DNA from: Aureispira sp. CCB-E | GTDB lineage: Bacteria > Bacteroidota > Bacteroidia > Chitinophagales > Saprospiraceae | Assembly: GCF_031326345.1 (NCBI RefSeq) | Contig: NZ_CP133671.1 | Span: 6,793,501 to 6,857,500, forward strand | Length of the DNA stretch: 64,000 nt | Direction of reading: 5' to 3' | In this document: piece by piece, positions 1 through 9,300 of the stretch | Numbering within the stretch: position 1 is the stretch's first letter | How the letters are laid out: each line of letters starts with the position of its first letter | The notes under the pieces: model-generated | Seen by the model: the letters and a program-made list of their open reading frames with translations, nothing else | Told to the model about the DNA's origin: nothing | Databases searched by the model: none | Position numbers and translations under genes: made by a program

Positions 1-2
1 AC

Positions 3-524
3 GAAATTAGTGTTGTCAAAGTTCTTGAAAAAGGACATGTTATGATGGCTACTTGCGATCGAGTTGCTCAAGAAATAGAGGTATTAGCCAAAACTATTCC
101 TGATTACAAAGCATTCTTTGTTAAAGAAAATGGTACCCCCACAAACAAACAAGAAAATATTGCACACCAAATGCACTTAGCAGGTTTGCAACGAGTTTAC
201 TCTCAAAGAGTTGCTATCTACTACATTATGAATGCGCTTGAAATTGATGCCCACCTTTCTAGTCAGCGTATGAAAAATACCATTAATGATTATAATAAAA
301 ACATGCAAGATATGCTTGCATCACCAGTCAATAGCAGTCAAATCAATGCCGAGCTAAAAGAGGCAAAAACAGCCTGGGCAGCCATAGAAAAACATTGTGC
401 AACGCCTAACCAAGACTCGATTCCTACTGTATTAGAACTTTGTAGTACACTATTTTACAAATTAGACCAATTAAATAGTAGCTATGAAAAACATATTGAC
501 AATGTGTTTATGCAGCAAAAGTAA
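3..524 (+). CDS. PilJ-type sensor-repeat protein, 5'-truncated by window edge
   Basis: The reading frame is open from the first bases of the window, and the codons before the first ATG (position 42) already match the downstream paralogue (VLEKGHVMMA here, LLEKSHVIMA there). This is therefore the C-terminal part of a longer protein, not a 160-residue protein. It carries one clear copy of the signature R-V-Y-S-Q-R (about residues 57-62 counted from the ATG), typical of the PilJ/type IV pilus methyl-accepting chemotaxis N-terminal domain, an all-helical sensor fold. No membrane segment, HAMP or signalling domain follows, so it probably works as a stand-alone exported binding protein. The ligand is unknown. 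It lies in tandem with its paralogue, about 340 bases apart, with a terminator between them. The family call is fairly sure; function is not. Confidence 0.75.
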   Translation, partial: EISVVKVLEKGHVMMATCDRVAQEIEVLAKTIPDYKAFFVKENGTPTNKQENIAHQMHLAGLQRVYSQRVAIYYIMNALEIDAHLSSQRMKNTINDYNKNMQDMLASPVNSSQINAELKEAKTAWAAIEKHCATPNQDSIPTVLELCSTLFYKLDQLNSSYEKHIDNVFMQQK

Positions 525-546
525 ATAACAATATTCCAAATACATC

Positions 547-583
547 AAAGCCTGTGATCTATTGTATTACAGGCTTTTTTTTT
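547..583 (+). terminator. Intrinsic terminator after the first PilJ-type gene
   Basis: Arms AAAGCCTGT (547-555) and ACAGGCTTT (569-577) pair perfectly around a 13-base loop, and a run of T follows. It lies 23 bases after the stop codon, so it should end the first transcript before the paralogous second gene. Confidence 0.85.
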
Positions 584-613
584 ATCTTTTTTTTTAATTT
601 TAAAAACATTGTA

Positions 614-645
614 TTGCCTATTCAATTTTTTTTACCATATATTTG
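614..645 (+). promoter_or_regulatory. Candidate Bacteroidota promoter for the second PilJ-type gene
   Basis: TATATTTG at 638-645 fits the Bacteroidota -7 consensus TAnnTTTG. TTG at 614-616 sits 21 bases upstream, the usual place of the -33 element. This would give a leader of about 210 bases before the ATG at 864. The rest of 584-863 is AT-rich with nothing else recognised. Confidence 0.4.
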
Positions 646-863
646 TATAATACAGTAACTAACAACACAACGAACTACCAACGATAAGTATTCAGCTAAT
701 AATCAACATTATCTGAACGTAATTATCTTTTTTGGAAATCATCAACGCATTTATTACCCGATATTATAAAATTTTATCCCCAATGAATAAGCCCCCAATT
801 ATTCATTATTTTTTATAAAAAGTCGTTTGTTTATTAAAACAACTGTCCTTAAATTTGATTTCT

Positions 864-2480
864 ATGTATCGTCAAACATTGCTATGGTTTGCCCTACTAA
901 CTGGGCTAACCTACCCTTCTTATACCATCTCCTCTCCTACTCTCGTTAACGAAAAAGACAAAAACTTGACGATTCGTGAAGCACTAAACATCGCCATGCG
1001 TCAACAAACCTTGAGTCAACGTATAGCCAAAGTTTACTTTGCATTGAACAATAATCTTTACGAGCCTAAGTTTTATCAAGAAAGAGACCAAGCCATCGAA
1101 ACATTTGATTCTCAGCTAGAAAAGCTTAAAAATTATGCTCCTACAGATAAAATCAAACAAGCTATTAAAAATGTTCGAGAATTATGGCTCGAATATAAGA
1201 AAGTTGCTAGTTGGTCTATCAATGAGAAAGGTGCCACAAAACTACTGACACAATGCGATCATATGCTTCGTGCTTCTACTCATTTGGTTGCTTCTTATGA
1301 AGAATATGCCCAAGAGTTAGGTGAATTGTATAGAAATAGTGAGCTATCTGATATTATCAAATTGATCAAAGAAACGGGTAATCAACGAATGCTAACCCAA
1401 CGTATCATGTTGTTTTATTTGGCTGCCAAGCAAGATATTGACAAAGATGCTTGTATCAAAAAACTAACAGCAACCTCTAAGGAATACGACTTGGTTGTTG
1501 CCAAAATTGCTAATGCAGAAATTAACTCTCCTAAAATTCAAGTGGAAATCAAAGAAATACAAAAGTACTGGTCGGGCTTAAGTAATTACATCCAATTCTT
1601 TGATAAAGATCCTGCCTACGTCAATAGTATGTTATTACTATCCAACGAATTGACTCAAAAAGCCGATAAGATAGCTGCTATGTACCAAGATTTAGGGAAA
1701 AAGTTATCCATTAGCAAAACTTTAAATGTCATTGCTTATCAAAATATGTTGACGCAACGGATTGCCAAATCATATGTCGCTATGACCTACAAATATGCAA
1801 TCCCCAAACACAAGCGAGAATTAGTCGCCAGTATTGATTTGTTTGAAGAACAAATTAATTCGTTGCAACGATCTGCCCCCACAGAGGATACCAAAGAAGC
1901 CATACGTGTTGTCAATCTTATGTGGAAAAATTATCGAAAATTAGCCTTAGACTGGCAAGATATGAATGACATTAGCGTAGGGAAACTCTTAGAAAAAAGC
2001 CACGTCATCATGGCTTCTTGTGATCAAGTAGCCAAAGCTATCGAAGATTACGCACAAACTATTCCTGAATACAAAGCTTTTTATGAACAAAACGATCATG
2101 AAAAAGGTGCTCAGAACAATATTGCTCAACAAGTTTATACTGTTGGTGTACAACGTGTTTATTCGCAACGTATTGTCGTTTATTTTATCATGAATGCCCT
2201 AGGCAAAGATTCTCAATTATCACAAGAACGCTTATACCAATGCTTCCAAAAATACGAGGAAGGCTATGAGCTTTTAAATAATTCTTCTATCAATACACAA
2301 GCGATTAAACAAGTCTTACACAGTAGCCAGAAAGAATGGGAAATCATTGTCAAAGCTTCTAAAAACAATCCTCAAGAGGCTATTCTCACTATTTTAGATC
2401 ATAGCGATACTCTGTTCTCAAAGTTGGATAAATTAAATGAGTTGTATGAAAAATTGATGGATAAATTGATCGTACAGTAG
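864..2480 (+). CDS. Exported protein with four PilJ-type sensor repeats
   Basis: The protein is 538 residues from the ATG at 864; an in-frame TTG lies nine bases upstream, but the ATG gives a cleaner signal peptide (hydrophobic stretch LLWFALLTGLT). The body is entirely helical and contains four copies of the PilJ-domain signature: LSQRIAKVY near residue 50, LTQRIMLFY near 177, LTQRIAKSY near 297 and YSQRIVVYF near 432. The family is the sensory N-terminal domain of type IV pilus chemotaxis receptors. Here there is no transmembrane helix after the signal peptide and no signalling module, so a periplasmic or surface binding role is inferred. It is a close paralogue of the truncated gene at the window edge, which points to a tandem duplication. 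The ligand and partner receptor are not evident. Confidence 0.8.
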   Translation: MYRQTLLWFALLTGLTYPSYTISSPTLVNEKDKNLTIREALNIAMRQQTLSQRIAKVYFALNNNLYEPKFYQERDQAIETFDSQLEKLKNYAPTDKIKQAIKNVRELWLEYKKVASWSINEKGATKLLTQCDHMLRASTHLVASYEEYAQELGELYRNSELSDIIKLIKETGNQRMLTQRIMLFYLAAKQDIDKDACIKKLTATSKEYDLVVAKIANAEINSPKIQVEIKEIQKYWSGLSNYIQFFDKDPAYVNSMLLLSNELTQKADKIAAMYQDLGKKLSISKTLNVIAYQNMLTQRIAKSYVAMTYKYAIPKHKRELVASIDLFEEQINSLQRSAPTEDTKEAIRVVNLMWKNYRKLALDWQDMNDISVGKLLEKSHVIMASCDQVAKAIEDYAQTIPEYKAFYEQNDHEKGAQNNIAQQVYTVGVQRVYSQRIVVYFIMNALGKDSQLSQERLYQCFQKYEEGYELLNNSSINTQAIKQVLHSSQKEWEIIVKASKNNPQEAILTILDHSDTLFSKLDKLNELYEKLMDKLIVQ

Positions 2481-2542
2481 CTTTTTATTAGAAACTACAG
2501 AGCCTGCCTTTGAACAAAGCAAACTCTTGATACACCCATTTC

Positions 2543-4675
2543 TTACTGTTGAGCAATAACAGCTCGAATCGCATTTGTATTTTCTCCTTCTATTGGGATT
2601 GATTTTAAACGAAACAGCTTGTTTTTTTGTGCATAATTATTAGACAATTCTTCTGATGAAACCGAATAAGCATCTCCAAAATAATCGACAATTACAATTG
2701 TTGTGGTTCTAGTAGGGTTATAACTAATATAGTTTCCACTTAATCTCAATATACTATTAATACGATAGTCAATTATATTAACCACCCTTGCATCAATAGT
2801 TGTTCCATCTTCTGTTACAAATTCTACGGGTACCGTTATTTGTTCAGGTCCTAGTCGTTCTAATGCATCGCAGTTAAACACTCCAAAGCCACTCAACTTT
2901 AGTCGCTGTAAATTAGAAGTTGGTTTCGTTAAAATAAAATCTTGTAAGCGAATAGGCGTACCTGCGACTGCTTTTGACATTAGAGGTCTTAAGACCTCTT
3001 GATTTCCTCCTAAGCCCGTATAAGCATAATATCGAGGTTCCATGATTTTAGGATTCTTACCAAAATATCTGAGCCAATTATTAATTCCTTTGCACTGTTC
3101 TTCAATCGGCATAATGGATTTAGAAAATGCTAAAAAATACTTCCAGTTGGCTTCATAATAAGCCATTTTATCATCAAATCGTTGGGCACGTTTTGTAAAG
3201 TTTCGATTATAATGCCCTATTAAAGAATCCGAAACAGCTAGTTTATTTCGCTTCTCCTTAACATTAAAAACAGGTTGAGCGACTAAGGTATCATAAACAC
3301 CTATCCCTTTTAATACAAATTGAAAATTATTGTCCCCCAAATAGTTGACACGAATGTCCATGTATTGATTTTCCAAGACTTGAAGGGCTTTTACTCTTGG
3401 CAATGGTCGTTGCTTGCCTTTGGGCAAAACCATCCAAGTCCTTTTACACAAAGCTTGCATTTCAGGCAGTCGTTGCATCAAGTTGGTTGCCTTAAATTCC
3501 ATCAACAAACCTTCTGGCAATCGAATATTATACATCTTTGGATCTAATTGTTTGTAGTTGTCATTATAACTAAATCGGATGCCCATTAAGTGATTAGACA
3601 TGGCAACTGCATTCCAATCTATTTTTTCTGTATCATAATGCAAATAAGTTGTAGAGGCATAATGCATATCTTCAAAACGTTCTTGTAATGTTTTAAATCC
3701 TAAACGGTAATATTGTTCCACTTGGGCTTCTTTTGATAACTGGTATCCAACATTCATAGCATCCAAAAATGTCTGAAAAGTATCTTGAATAGGTGGCATT
3801 CGGTATCTATAAATTGGTGTGCAAGGATTATTAACCTCAAACGTATTTTGCTGGGTATTGCGATCTAAAACACCTAAATTCGACCATTTATTATTTTGAT
3901 ACTCAAAAAAGCTAACACCCTCTAAACTGTCGTTGGTTAGGTTAAAATCTACATCTATATAAGCCTCTTCCTTGACAAAAATTGCTCGTCCTGCTTGTGA
4001 AGCTGTCATTTCAAACATTCCTGCCGATTCAAACTGATGTTGATGATCGTACATCATTGGAATATCTGTTGCTATAAAGTCCGCAGCATCTCGAAATTCT
4101 CGATACGAGAAATCCACCTTTCCCTGTACAGGAGTTCCATCGGCATAAACCAAAGCATCTTTGGGAATTCGAACAATCGTGCCTGAACGTTGGTAAGTAT
4201 AATTAAGACCTTCTTTTGCATCAAAAGCAACTTGTTCTACAGGTACTTGAAAAGGGGCTTCAGATAAGGTTCCCTTTTTTAATGAAACCAATTCCACCCG
4301 TCGATTTTTAGCCTTGCCTTCATCTGTTACATTCGAGGCAACAGGTGCCTCGTACCCCTTTCCTTCATAAGCAATTTGTTTTGCTTTGAATCCTTTTTTC
4401 AATAAATAATCTTTAACGGATTGACAACGGTTTTGAGACAACTCTTGATTATAGGTAGCATTTCCTATATTATCAGTATGCCCAACTAGCAAAAACTCAT
4501 AATTCGACCAATTGGATGATAGTGTCGTTAGGTAAGTATCTAACGTTTGCTGTGCCGTTGTATCTAATTCGTACTTTGCCGATTCAAAATAGATTGACTG
4601 GGAATTATCTTGTCCTTTTGCTTCAATAATTGTAAGCAATAACAGCCCGTATAACAATGGGTACATTTGTTTCAT
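2543..4675 (-). CDS. OmpA-family protein with N-terminal OmpA domain and long C-terminal extension
   Basis: A signal peptide (about residues 1-22, hydrophobic core LLYGLLLLTII) leads directly into an OmpA C-terminal-like peptidoglycan-binding domain at about residues 25-132. The key motif GHTDNIGNATYNQELSQNR is present, as are the closing NRRVEL residues. The remaining 570 or so residues are not recognised. Their early part (about 145-290) looks like a beta-rich exported domain. Family members usually carry the OmpA domain at the C terminus, so this order is reversed. The likely role is a periplasmic protein that anchors an unknown domain to the cell wall. It converges with the upstream plus-strand gene (62 bases between stop codons) and has no obvious operon partner. 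Confidence 0.8.
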   Translation of the reverse strand: MKQMYPLLYGLLLLTIIEAKGQDNSQSIYFESAKYELDTTAQQTLDTYLTTLSSNWSNYEFLLVGHTDNIGNATYNQELSQNRCQSVKDYLLKKGFKAKQIAYEGKGYEAPVASNVTDEGKAKNRRVELVSLKKGTLSEAPFQVPVEQVAFDAKEGLNYTYQRSGTIVRIPKDALVYADGTPVQGKVDFSYREFRDAADFIATDIPMMYDHQHQFESAGMFEMTASQAGRAIFVKEEAYIDVDFNLTNDSLEGVSFFEYQNNKWSNLGVLDRNTQQNTFEVNNPCTPIYRYRMPPIQDTFQTFLDAMNVGYQLSKEAQVEQYYRLGFKTLQERFEDMHYASTTYLHYDTEKIDWNAVAMSNHLMGIRFSYNDNYKQLDPKMYNIRLPEGLLMEFKATNLMQRLPEMQALCKRTWMVLPKGKQRPLPRVKALQVLENQYMDIRVNYLGDNNFQFVLKGIGVYDTLVAQPVFNVKEKRNKLAVSDSLIGHYNRNFTKRAQRFDDKMAYYEANWKYFLAFSKSIMPIEEQCKGINNWLRYFGKNPKIMEPRYYAYTGLGGNQEVLRPLMSKAVAGTPIRLQDFILTKPTSNLQRLKLSGFGVFNCDALERLGPEQITVPVEFVTEDGTTIDARVVNIIDYRINSILRLSGNYISYNPTRTTTIVIVDYFGDAYSVSSEELSNNYAQKNKLFRLKSIPIEGENTNAIRAVIAQQ

Positions 4676-4797
4676 AAGAATAAGAATTTATAGTGAAGAG
4701 TTTAGAAAATCAATTTGTTTTCTAGCGTCTAGTATAAATACTTATTCCAACAAGAAGTTATCACCTTATAAAGAATGAATAGAGCAATCTAGCAAAG

Positions 4798-5232
4798 CTA
4801 TGAGCAAGGGCAGACATCAATCAATCCTGTTTTGATGCAAATCAAATACACAGAAAAGACAATAATAATAGATAGTAAGTTACCTACCAAATAATAATCG
4901 TTGGACACTTGGCATTCCTTGCCTAACTTGGTACCGACTTTTAACGCTCCGAAAGCAATTAGCATTTGGGGAAAACCAATAATAAATGAGAGGAACAAGC
5001 AAAGTCGCTCAATAATTCCTTTTAAAATATTGTTGACTTTAAATTCAACTTGCTTAGGAACGGCATTATTTTCTTCATCTTCTGTAGACAATAACGCTTC
5101 GTTGTCTACTACTTTGTACAATTTATTCAATCTAGAGAACAGCACATATGCGACTGCTTCTCCCAATAGCCAAACGAGTACAATGCCAACCAACTCATAT
5201 CCAACAAACATGCTATGAATAAAATTTATCAT
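4798..5232 (-). CDS. Small multi-pass membrane protein next to SatD-family gene
   Basis: This is an unrecognised membrane protein of 144 residues from the ATG at 5232. An in-frame TTG at 5277 would add 15 residues (ending KFPTLVFF) and cannot be excluded. About four hydrophobic segments are visible: two close together near the N terminus (around GIVLVWLLGEAVAYVLF), one in the middle (LCLFLSFIIGFPQMLIAFG) and one near the C terminus (LLSIIIVFSVYLICI). A charged, acidic loop (TEDEENN) lies between the first pair and the third. It follows the SatD-family gene on the same strand with about 120 bases between them, or 74 if the TTG is used, so co-transcription is plausible. In other bacteria SatD proteins are often next to a membrane protein, but this one does not look like the usual DUF3307 partner. 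Confidence 0.6.
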   Translation of the reverse strand: MINFIHSMFVGYELVGIVLVWLLGEAVAYVLFSRLNKLYKVVDNEALLSTEDEENNAVPKQVEFKVNNILKGIIERLCLFLSFIIGFPQMLIAFGALKVGTKLGKECQVSNDYYLVGNLLSIIIVFSVYLICIKTGLIDVCPCS

Positions 5233-5351
5233 AAAAAATACTAGTGTAGGGAATTTGTTACGGTTTTCTTTATCCAAGCATCAAGAAACACAGAATCAAG
5301 GAATAAGACGTTCCACAATTTAGCTATTTTTTAATTTATACAAAAGCTATT

Positions 5352-6059
5352 CTACAAAAGTTCTGCAACTTCTTCCAAAATTTCATCTCGTTCAGGTACA
5401 AAAGAAGCTTGTATATTCGACGCATTAGAACTCAATAACCTCAAAACGCCTCGGCAAGAGAAATACTCCAAGATTTCCAAGCTATCCTTGCGTCTAAACA
5501 CACTAGAGTTATCTTTTCCCAATACTTCTGCAACTTTTTTATAATCCTTCAAATTTAAAAAACTCTTAACCATATCCCAATCTTTCATTCGCCAATCGTC
5601 AACAATAGACTGATAATTTAAGAATGTCAAATTGAGCAAAGACATTAGATACTCATTGGTCATAAGATGGACATGAAACCGCCGTTTTCGATCTTTTTTT
5701 AACGATTCTAACAAAGCTCTTGCTTGTGTCAAGCCTTCCCCCAACATACCATAAGCTACTTCGGAATTTATAGGCGTATCAATTACTCCATGATACAAAA
5801 CGTACCGAAGCTTAAAAGCTTTTTTCAAGTCAATAATTTCTTCTTCTAAGGCAATAATAAGGTTGATGGCATCCTCCAAAGAAGTTGCTACACCTTGAAA
5901 TTCATCGCCCAGTGTTATGGTTAATGGAGAAAGTAACTTATTATTATTTTCACGGTTTACCTTTTCCACCAATTCTTTAAAATCCTTCATTAAATCGCCT
6001 CCATTTTGGCTTCCGCTACCAATAATGTCAGCCATCAGAATATAATGCTGCTCTTTCAT
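5352..6059 (-). CDS. SatD family protein
   Basis: The start YILMADIIGSG and the segment LTITLGDEFQGV (about residues 50-61) are characteristic of the SatD family, named after the Streptococcus mutans sat locus and still without a firmly assigned biochemical role. The first half therefore resembles a nucleotide-cyclase-like or RNA-recognition fold. The segment around residues 173-195 (VAEVLGKDNSSVFRRK) looks like a helix-turn-helix, which would suit a DNA-binding regulator. The ATG at 6059 is preferred over an in-frame TTG seven codons upstream, because family homology starts there. The gene is first in a possible two-gene operon with a small membrane protein. The upstream region holds a four-unit 29-bp tandem repeat that may be its control region. 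The family call is good, the function unknown. Confidence 0.8.
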   Translation of the reverse strand: MKEQHYILMADIIGSGSQNGGDLMKDFKELVEKVNRENNNKLLSPLTITLGDEFQGVATSLEDAINLIIALEEEIIDLKKAFKLRYVLYHGVIDTPINSEVAYGMLGEGLTQARALLESLKKDRKRRFHVHLMTNEYLMSLLNLTFLNYQSIVDDWRMKDWDMVKSFLNLKDYKKVAEVLGKDNSSVFRRKDSLEILEYFSCRGVLRLLSSNASNIQASFVPERDEILEEVAELL

Positions 6060-6219
6060 GCCTCGTTTGCTTTTGGTCAAGTTGTTTCATACACCACAAC
6101 AAGGACTCAACTACTATTTTCTTCCGAATAAGTTAAGTGTTTAGAATCTTATTGTTGTTAATACATAACTTGCTATTGTTTGTATGGTATGTGTTTCGTC
6201 TTAATTAAGAACGTTTTTT

Positions 6220-6335
6220 TTGCAAAAAAGTTGCAACATAATCTTTTATTGCAAAAAAATTGCAATAAATAGCTTTATTGCAATTTTCCTACAACAAGCA
6301 TATTTATTGCAATTAAAAAGCAATAAATTGCCACT
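6220..6335. repeat. Degenerate 29-bp tandem repeat (four units) built on TTGCAA
   Basis: Units begin at 6220, 6249, 6278 and 6307, each with TTGCAA, and three of the four end in TTTA. Units 1 and 2 carry a second TTGCAA exactly 11 bases after the first; in units 3 and 4 this second site has decayed (CTACAA, AAGCAA). Units 1 and 2 agree at about 22 of 29 positions. An 11-bp perfect inverted repeat (6259-6269 with 6274-6284) arises across the units. The array lies about 160 bases upstream of the SatD-family start and could be an operator array. Confidence 0.75.
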
Positions 6336-6349
6336 CTTCTAAGAGTGGC
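6330..6349 (-). terminator. Terminator-like hairpin after the alpha-2-macroglobulin gene
   Basis: GCCACTCTT (6330-6338) pairs perfectly with AAGAGTGGC (6341-6349). The hairpin begins 8 bases past the stop codon on the minus strand. The following sequence is only moderately T-rich, so termination may be partial. Confidence 0.6.
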
Positions 6350-6356
6350 AACGACT

Positions 6357-9300
6357 TTATAGAGATGATTTAGGTGCTTGAACTTGTACCCACTTACCTG
6401 CTGTATTGGCATAGATGCTATTATCATACATTGCTGAACAAGATATATTAGGCATATAAAACTTTCCTTGATACGCTGCATTTAAGTAGAATTTATACTG
6501 ATAGGTTCGTCCCATTGGCAAATCAAAATAAGTATAGACTCGATCATCTAAGACGTTTTGATAGTCCATTCTTGAGCTTCCCGAATTATCATAAGCAGCG
6601 GACATTCTTGTATTAATGATTTCCCACCCTGAAGGGAATACTTGATGTAAAGCCATTTCATCATAATTCCCTCCAATTCCTTGATGCGTAACACTGACAT
6701 GAGCGACAAAGTTGGTTCCCTGTGGCAAGGCAGTTGGATCTATAATAGCTCCATTCATATCTTTATAAACTACCTCCATCTCAATATTAGCAGCAGTAGC
6801 TCTAGTATCTTCTAACGACGGTTGCCCGCTCATGATAACACTAGCAAACAAAGGTGTTTTAGCTCTGTTCTTTACCCATACCGAACGCTGGTTATCTTTT
6901 TCTATCTCAATTTCATATTGAACTATTGGCGTTTTCTTAATAACAACGGATTGTTTTGACTGATTGCCTATCTGATATTCCAGAGGTATTTCAGCCTCTA
7001 ATTTCTCATCTCCTGCAAATTTGGCAATAGCCATTAAAGAATAAGCGACTGTTTGCGTTGCCAACCATTTAGGAGAACTCAATTCTTTGGACATACGCAT
7101 CAAGAGATTAGCCCCATCCGTACGTTTTCCTAATAATGTCAATGTCTCTAAAATCATAGCTTCGTCTCGCAAAGCAGAACCATAGGTATAGCTCAATTCT
7201 CTATAAGCCTCTACCTGAGTAGACAATCCACGAATAAGTTGTTTAGCTACTTCTTTTTTACCTAACAAGGCATATCCTGCTGCTAAACGCCACTTAGCCG
7301 TTGCTGGAATATCCTGCATATTCCGCATTTTATTCATTGCCCCCAAATCAGGGCTTTTGGCTAGTGCCAGCGTATACAAACGATATGCTTGCATCAATGC
7401 CTCTTGATCCTTTCTCGAATAATTCGTAACAGGACCAACAAGAGCAACTTCTCTTTGCCGCCAGTTTTTGGCTAATGTCTTTTGATAACGTTTCCAGTTT
7501 TCCAATAAAGACGTTGGAACATTGTATCCTTTTTCTTTCGCTTCCAACAAGAAATGCCCCGCATAATTGGTTCCCCAATTATTATTTTCTGTTCCACCTT
7601 GCCAATAAGCAAAACCACCTAAACCAGTTTGAAAGTCTTGCAATCGCTTAATCGCCGCACGTATGTTGTCTTCAATAGCTTTTTCTTTTGTGGCATCTAA
7701 AGACATTAAATTCGAAACGTATAATTGCGGAAAAACAGCTGACGTTGTTTGTTCTATACAACCATAAGGATAGCGAATCAAATACTCTAAGCGCTTTGCC
7801 AAATCAATTGGAGGAATGGTTGAGATTTCCAAGTAAGCCTCATTGGTTCCATTCATTCCGATGGGTTCAATCGATACATTCCAAGACTTGCCACCATCCA
7901 AAACAACCTGCTCGACTTTATTGCTATAAGGATTCGGATTGCGAACATCCAACTCCACCTCATAACTTGCCTCTTCCAAACCACTTTCTACTAATATTTT
8001 CACCTTTCCAATTCCTAACTTATCGGCAACGATCAAATCAAAATTAGCAACAGCATCACCGATTCGATCAAACTGAATTTCTTTGACTTTGGCACCTCTT
8101 ATTTTTAATAAATCATTGGTTTCTATGGTTACCTTCACCTTCTTTATTTGTTCTTCCATTGCAAAAACAGTAACCGGTAACTTTACCTCTTCTGTTGGAC
8201 TCAATACCCTTGGTAAAGTCCCCAAAACCATCAATGGTTTGCGCACAGGAGTTGTTTTTTCCACTTTTCCATAAGCACCTGCTTCTGCTGCGATCAACAT
8301 AGTTCTAACTGATCCAACATAGTTCGGCATTTCCAAAACGTGCTCTGCTGTAGCTCCTTTTTTTAGATGAAAAGGACCTACAAAACGAACCACAGGTTTA
8401 AAGCGATTTGCTTTTTTTCCAGCATCTTCCTCACCTGCACCACCACCAATAGCCAGCATTTGATTGAGTTCATAAGTTCCCAAGACATAATTATACATAT
8501 CCCATGTGCGCACTCCTAAAGCTTCTTTTTGATAAAAATGCTCCCATAAATCAGGCGTTTTGAATCGAGTCAAATCAAGTAACCCTTCATCAACCATGGC
8601 AATCGTATACGTCATGGCCTGTTGATTGTTTTCAGATACTTTTATCTGTACTTTAGAGTTTGGTTCTAAAACATCAGCCATATCCAACACAGGTTCTAAC
8701 TTCGTTTTAGGATCAATTACCTTAATGGGCAAAACGCCATAAGAGCGAATAGGCAAGTCATTCTCTACTTGCTCATGGGGTTGCAATAACGTAACATGAG
8801 CATAAATAGTAGGAGCCATTCCTGGTTTGGTTTTGAACTTTATGGTCTGTATACCATCGTCATTTTTAATATCGACCCATTGATGCTCAACTACTTTAAA
8901 GGCATTCTCCAATGTTAGCAAAGCTCGCCCTGCCATACCCGTAGGGACTTCCAAAACTACTTCATCTCCTACTTTGTACGACTCTTTGTCCGCAGAAAAT
9001 GCCAACATCGTAGCCCCTTGCTTGTCATTAAAGTTCTCATCATTCCATGGTGAACCAGCATGAAAAATCACTCCACTAGAATGTCCAGATGCCGTATGTA
9101 CGGCACGGATCAAATAGCGCCCCCATTCCTCAGGTGCAAAACTCCAGCTTGCTTCTCCTTTAGAATTGGTAGTTACTTCAACTGTCGTAATCGCTCCTAA
9201 ATGTTGCGTCGTATTAAAGTTACTAATATCATTATCACTATCGTACCACCAATTCCACTTTACTTTGTATACCCCTACAGCAACTTTCTCATTTTTTAAT

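Noticed and set aside
6220-6335. CRISPR array at the 29-bp repeat
   Set aside because: The units are directly adjacent without spacers and are degenerate, and no cas gene is near. It is a tandem repeat.
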